NCBI GenBank assembly: GCA_018830415.1
Contig: JAHJSJ010000254.1
Span: 1-8,474 of the forward strand
Direction: 5' to 3'
DNA from: Alphaproteobacteria bacterium
GTDB lineage: Bacteria; Pseudomonadota; Alphaproteobacteria; Sphingomonadales; Sphingomonadaceae
Length of the DNA stretch: 8,474 nucleotides
The notes below the pieces were generated by a model, which made no database searches, had not been told where the DNA came from, and saw only the letters and a program-made list of their open reading frames with translations. Below are positions 5,967 to 8,474 of this stretch, piece after piece. Position numbers and translations under genes: made by a program. Numbering within the stretch: position 1 is the first letter of the stretch; each line of letters opens with the position of its first letter.

Positions 5967-7256
5967 ATGACGATGAATCGATCCCGCCAGGCAGACCCGG
6001 CTGCACCATCGGCCACAGTGCCGTTGCGCACAGTGCTGTTTTCGATGGTAGTGCTCTGGGCGACCTATTTCGTCCTGATCACCTTGCGCGCGCTGGTGAT
6101 GGATTTCGGGCTGCAATTCGAACTTGGCTGGCGGCGGCTTTTGGTAACCGGTGTGGGCGTGGCGTTCACCATCGTTTTGTGGCTGCTGCTGCGGCTGTTC
6201 GATACCAAGCCGTTGTGGATCAAGATTTCGGCGGCGATTGCGCTGGCCATGCCGGTCGCGATTGCGATTGGGCAGGTCAACCACTGGGTGTTTCAGGACA
6301 TGGAACTGGCGCAGGAACAGCGCTACGCTCAGAAATACAACATCAATCTGCGGCGCGATGAATCGGGCAATCTGCTGGTTGATGTGCCGGTCCGCCGGGT
6401 TGGTCCAGCGGAACTTGGCGGCGATGGTGAGGCGGCAAGCGCCAAGGATGATGTCGTCGATTCCGAAGCGGTGATGATTGCACCAGCAGACACCTACACT
6501 GATTTCTGGCGCAAACTGCTCGATGTGGCGCTGGGGCGCTATTTCCTGCTGCTTGCCTGGGCGGCCACCTATTTTGCCTTGCTGGCAGGCGTCCAGGCAA
6601 GCAGGGCGCAGTGGCGCGAAGAACAGTTCCGAACCGCAGCCAAGGCGGCTGAACTGCGGTCGCTGCGTTATCAGGTGAACCCGCATTTCCTGTTCAACAC
6701 ATTGAATTCACTGTCGGCATTGGTGATGACCGGTAAGGCGGAACGGGCCGAGCGGATGATCCAGACCATCAGCCGCTTCTATCGCCATAGCCTTGCCACC
6801 GAACCCACCGCCGATGTCGCGTTGAAGGACGAATTCGACCTGCAAAAGCTCTATCTCGATATCGAGGCCGTGCGCTTTCCCACGCGGCTGGTGACGGTGT
6901 TCGATCTGCCCGCCGATCTTGAAGAAGCGCGCGTGCCGGGAATGATCCTTCAACCGCTGGTCGAAAATTCGGTCAAATATGCAGTTTCGCCGGTTTCGCG
7001 ACGGGTAACGATCACGCTGGCTGCGCGTGAGGAGCTTGACCGGCTGGTGATCACCGTTAGCGACGATGGCCCCGGCGTACCGCAAGGCGGCAGCCACGGG
7101 CTCGGCATTGGCCTTGCCAATGTCCGTGATCGGCTGGAGGCGCGGTTTGGTCCTGATATCGGCTTTGCCTCAGGCCCGGTGCCGGGCGGCTATCGCACCG
7201 AAATCCGCATTCCCCTTTCGCAACCGCTGAACCGCCCGATGGACGACCATGCCTGA
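5967..7256 (+). CDS. LytS/AlgZ-type sensor histidine kinase (His_kinase PF06580 family)
   Basis: 429 residues. Four hydrophobic segments are visible: about 22-42, 57-78, 85-104 and 190-209, giving both ends in the cytoplasm. Residues 105-189 would be one periplasmic loop with acidic stretches and no domain I recognise. After TM4 comes a short linker (211-232), then 'RYQVNPHFLFNTLNSL' with the phospho-accepting His at 240, the hallmark of the LytS/YehU/AlgZ kinases. The ATPase domain has the N box 'PLVENSVKYA' (Asn334), the G1 box 'VSDDGPGVP' (365-373) and G2 'GLGIGLANVRDRL'. The kinase should autophosphorylate and pass phosphate to the regulator encoded immediately downstream, whose start overlaps its stop. 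The ATG at 5967 has no strong ribosome binding site; a second ATG lies at 5973. The signal sensed cannot be told from sequence. Confidence 0.95.
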   Translation: MTMNRSRQADPAAPSATVPLRTVLFSMVVLWATYFVLITLRALVMDFGLQFELGWRRLLVTGVGVAFTIVLWLLLRLFDTKPLWIKISAAIALAMPVAIAIGQVNHWVFQDMELAQEQRYAQKYNINLRRDESGNLLVDVPVRRVGPAELGGDGEAASAKDDVVDSEAVMIAPADTYTDFWRKLLDVALGRYFLLLAWAATYFALLAGVQASRAQWREEQFRTAAKAAELRSLRYQVNPHFLFNTLNSLSALVMTGKAERAERMIQTISRFYRHSLATEPTADVALKDEFDLQKLYLDIEAVRFPTRLVTVFDLPADLEEARVPGMILQPLVENSVKYAVSPVSRRVTITLAAREELDRLVITVSDDGPGVPQGGSHGLGIGLANVRDRLEARFGPDIGFASGPVPGGYRTEIRIPLSQPLNRPMDDHA

Positions 7257-8004
7257 TACTGACAGCGACGATTCCCCTATGCGCACGCTGATAGTCGATG
7301 ATGAGCCGCTCGCGGTGGAGCGGGTGCAGGTGATATGCGCCGAAATCCCCACGGTGCGCGTGATCGGCACCGCCAGCGATGGCGCTGCGGCGCTACGGCT
7401 GGCCGAAAAACTCAGCCCCGATCTGGTGCTGCTCGACATGACCATGCCCGAACTCGATGGGCTGGGGGTCGCCAAATGCCTTGCCGAACAGGATCAGGCC
7501 CCGGTGGTGATCTTCGTTACTGCGCATGATCACTTTGCGGTTGAAGCCTTCGATCTGGAGGCGGTGGATTACGTGCTCAAGCCGGTTTCCGCCGACCGGC
7601 TTGAACGTGCGATCGAACGCGCGGTGGCGCGGCGCGGGCAACGCCGTCAGCGTGCCAGCCAGTTTCTTGATGAATTGTGGGTGCCGCATCGGTCAGAACT
7701 GCTGCGGATCGCGGTGAGCGAAGTGCATCAGATCGATGCCGAACGCGATTATGTGCGGTTGCACGTCGGCGGGCCGGAGGCGCAGCGATCCTATCTGCTG
7801 CTGCAAACTATCGCGGGGCTGGAAGAACGGCTCGATCCTGAACAATTCATCCGCATCCACCGTTCCACCATCCTGCGGCGCGACAATATCCGCGGGTTGC
7901 GTCACGATGGGCTGGGCGTATGGTCGGCGGAACTGGTCAATGGCGATGCGCTGAGGATCGGGCGGACGTATTTAGGCCGGGTCAAGGCGATGGCGGGGCG
8001 TTGA
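7249..8004 (+). CDS. LytTR-family response regulator (AlgR/LytR type)
   Basis: 251 residues. Residues 12-130 are a receiver domain: acidic pair in 'LIVDDEPLAVERV', phospho-acceptor Asp63 in 'VLLDMTMPELDG', Thr91 in 'IFVTAHDHFAVEAF' and Lys111 in 'YVLKPVSADRLE'. All are intact, so it should be phosphorylated. Residues about 145-250 are a LytTR DNA-binding domain, with 'LLRIAVSEVHQIDAERDYVR', 'FIRIHRSTILRRDNIRGLR' and the terminal 'LRIGRTYLGRVKAM'. Such proteins bind DNA as beta-sheet dimers and commonly control surface, virulence or envelope genes. The ATG at 7249 lies inside the kinase gene, overlapping its stop by 8 bases, implying translational coupling. A second ATG at 7279 (MRTLIVDDE) would start directly at the receiver and is possible. 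No target promoter could be identified. Confidence 0.95.
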   Translation: MPDTDSDDSPMRTLIVDDEPLAVERVQVICAEIPTVRVIGTASDGAAALRLAEKLSPDLVLLDMTMPELDGLGVAKCLAEQDQAPVVIFVTAHDHFAVEAFDLEAVDYVLKPVSADRLERAIERAVARRGQRRQRASQFLDELWVPHRSELLRIAVSEVHQIDAERDYVRLHVGGPEAQRSYLLLQTIAGLEERLDPEQFIRIHRSTILRRDNIRGLRHDGLGVWSAELVNGDALRIGRTYLGRVKAMAGR

Positions 8005-8012
8005 TTTCAATC

Positions 8013-8057
8013 AATAAAACGGCCCGAACCCGGGGGACTAACACGGGTTCGGGCCGT
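8013..8057. terminator. Strong intrinsic terminator hairpin between convergent genes
   Basis: A perfect 14-bp GC-rich stem (8019-8032 with 8044-8057) closes an 11-base loop, starting 14 bases after the response-regulator stop. The T-rich tract (TTTTATT) follows the stem only when read on the minus strand (8018-8012). It therefore looks best as a terminator for leftward transcription from the UrcA gene. The stem alone may also stop or stabilise the rightward kinase-regulator transcript. Confidence 0.75.
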
Positions 8058-8064
8058 ATCACCG

Positions 8065-8085
8065 GCACCGAGCAGCTTTCGGTGC
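8065..8085. repeat. Small perfect inverted repeat
   Basis: GCACCGA (8065-8071) and TCGGTGC (8079-8085) enclose a 7-base loop. It lies between the terminator and the larger palindromes. There is no T-tract on either strand and its function is unknown. Confidence 0.4.
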
Positions 8086-8103
8086 GGGATCGCAAACGCA
8101 GTT

Positions 8104-8145
8104 TGGCGCATGGGTTGTGATTTGCGCACCACAAGCCATGCGCCA
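8104..8145. repeat. Inverted repeat with 10+5-bp stem
   Basis: TGGCGCATGG (8104-8113) pairs perfectly with CCATGCGCCA (8136-8145). After a G-G mismatch, TTGTG (8115-8119) pairs with CACAA (8130-8134), leaving a loop of ten bases. It lies 13 bases from the bulged palindrome at 8159-8204, and the two may form one composite intergenic element. Confidence 0.6.
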
Positions 8146-8158
8146 GGTATTTGTTGTC

Positions 8159-8204
8159 GCATTGCATTTTGCAGAAAACCGGTGCCCACTTTTCTGCGCA
8201 ATGC
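8159..8204. repeat. Bulged palindromic element with ACCGGTGCCCACTTTT core, likely interspersed repeat
   Basis: GCATTGC (8159-8165) pairs with GCAATGC (8198-8204), and GCAGAAAA (8171-8178) with TTTTCTGC (8190-8197). A 5-base bulge (ATTTT) lies on the left arm, and the loop is CCGGTGCCCAC. From memory, an element with core ACCGGTTCCCACTTTT inside a TTTTC-type stem is scattered in alphaproteobacterial intergenic regions, usually near 3' ends of genes. This one ends two bases before the UrcA stop codon triplet on the plus-strand map. The family assignment is recollection, not a search. Confidence 0.55.
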
Positions 8205-8205
8205 T

Positions 8206-8474
8206 TTAACCGCCGCGCTGTTGATCTCTGGTCAGGTTGGCGGCGTGTTGGCGCACTTCGGCGCGCGCCTTGGCGATGCAGGCGCGTGCACTATTATTCA
8301 CGATCCGCGTTCCGGTTTGCGGGCTGTTGGCCTGGCAGACCGTGCGCGCCGCGGCTTCAATCCGGCGGTCGAGTGCGCGCTGGCCTTCGGGCGTGTTCAG
8401 GTTGATGTCGGCCACTTCGATTTTCACCGTCATCCTTTCAGGCTCGCCAGCATAGGCGGGGCTGAGCGCGGTGC
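8206..8474 (-). CDS. UrcA family protein, N-terminus cut by right edge
   Basis: The minus-strand frame is open from the right edge to TAA at 8208-8206, giving 88 visible residues. The sequence starts TALSPAYAGEPERMTVKIEV, so the first residues look like the end of a signal peptide with a probable AYA|GEP cleavage site. The in-frame ATG at 8433 has GAAAGG directly abutting it with no spacing, so it is an internal Met and the true start lies beyond the window. The mature part has the UrcA pattern: 'VADINLNTPEGQRALDRRIE' then 'AAARTVC', with a second Cys in 'SARACIAKARAEV'. The two cysteines probably form a disulfide in the periplasm. UrcA-family proteins are small exported proteins common in sphingomonads and caulobacters; their function is not established. 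The gene converges on the LytTR regulator across about 200 bases rich in hairpins. Confidence 0.85.
   Translation of the reverse strand, partial: TALSPAYAGEPERMTVKIEVADINLNTPEGQRALDRRIEAAARTVCQANSPQTGTRIVNNSARACIAKARAEVRQHAANLTRDQQRGG

Noticed and set aside
6014..6036. Direct repeat CACAGTGC x2, 15 bases apart, as a LytTR autoregulatory site
   Set aside because: It lies inside the kinase coding region and encodes a TV..TV pattern five codons apart; LytTR sites are usually about two helical turns apart and upstream of genes.
4962..6686. Long minus-strand open frame (574 codons) antisense to fumC and the kinase
   Set aside because: Its product is rich in His, Arg and Gln with no domain, typical of the antisense shadow of GC-rich genes, and fumC and the kinase beneath it are unambiguous.

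Overview
The window looks like ordinary core chromosome of a GC-rich alphaproteobacterium, most likely from Sphingomonadales (Erythrobacter/Sphingomonas-like). The evidence is a PopZ/DUF2497 polar organiser, a TolC gene sitting between popZ and an isoaspartyl-methyltransferase-like gene, an S9 peptidase of the sphingomonad type, a UrcA-family protein, and an intergenic palindromic repeat with the ACCGGTGCCCACTTTT core I associate with alphaproteobacteria. No mobile element, phage gene, CRISPR array, tRNA or rRNA is visible.

Left part (1-4262, all minus strand, read right to left): a probable operon pcm-like -> tolC -> popZ -> S9 peptidase. Spacings are 5, 49 and 40 bases. The methyltransferase-like protein is unusually short and lacks much of the SAM-binding core. 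TolC is a full-length outer-membrane efflux/type I secretion channel with a signal peptide. PopZ keeps the N-terminal recruitment helix and C-terminal oligomerisation helices of the Caulobacter protein, and carries a repeated ARPxIVR motif in its linker. The S9 peptidase is secreted and runs off the left edge before its catalytic serine.

Middle (4263-4451): a divergent promoter region between the operon and fumC. fumC (class II fumarase, TCA cycle) follows on the plus strand and has every signature motif of the family.

Right part (5967-8004, plus strand): a two-component pair of the LytS/AlgZ-LytTR/AlgR kind. A four-TM histidine kinase overlaps by 8 bases a response regulator with a LytTR DNA-binding domain. 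Targets and signal are not evident.

Right end (8005-8474): a convergent intergenic region dense in hairpins (a 14-bp perfect terminator-type stem, a 7-bp stem, a 10+5-bp stem, and the bulged palindromic repeat). It is followed by the 3' part of a minus-strand UrcA-family gene whose signal peptide begins beyond the right edge.

I see no convincing new multi-gene system. The best leads are the repeated linker motif in PopZ, the stripped-down methyltransferase at the head of the popZ operon, and the composite palindromic element after the UrcA gene.
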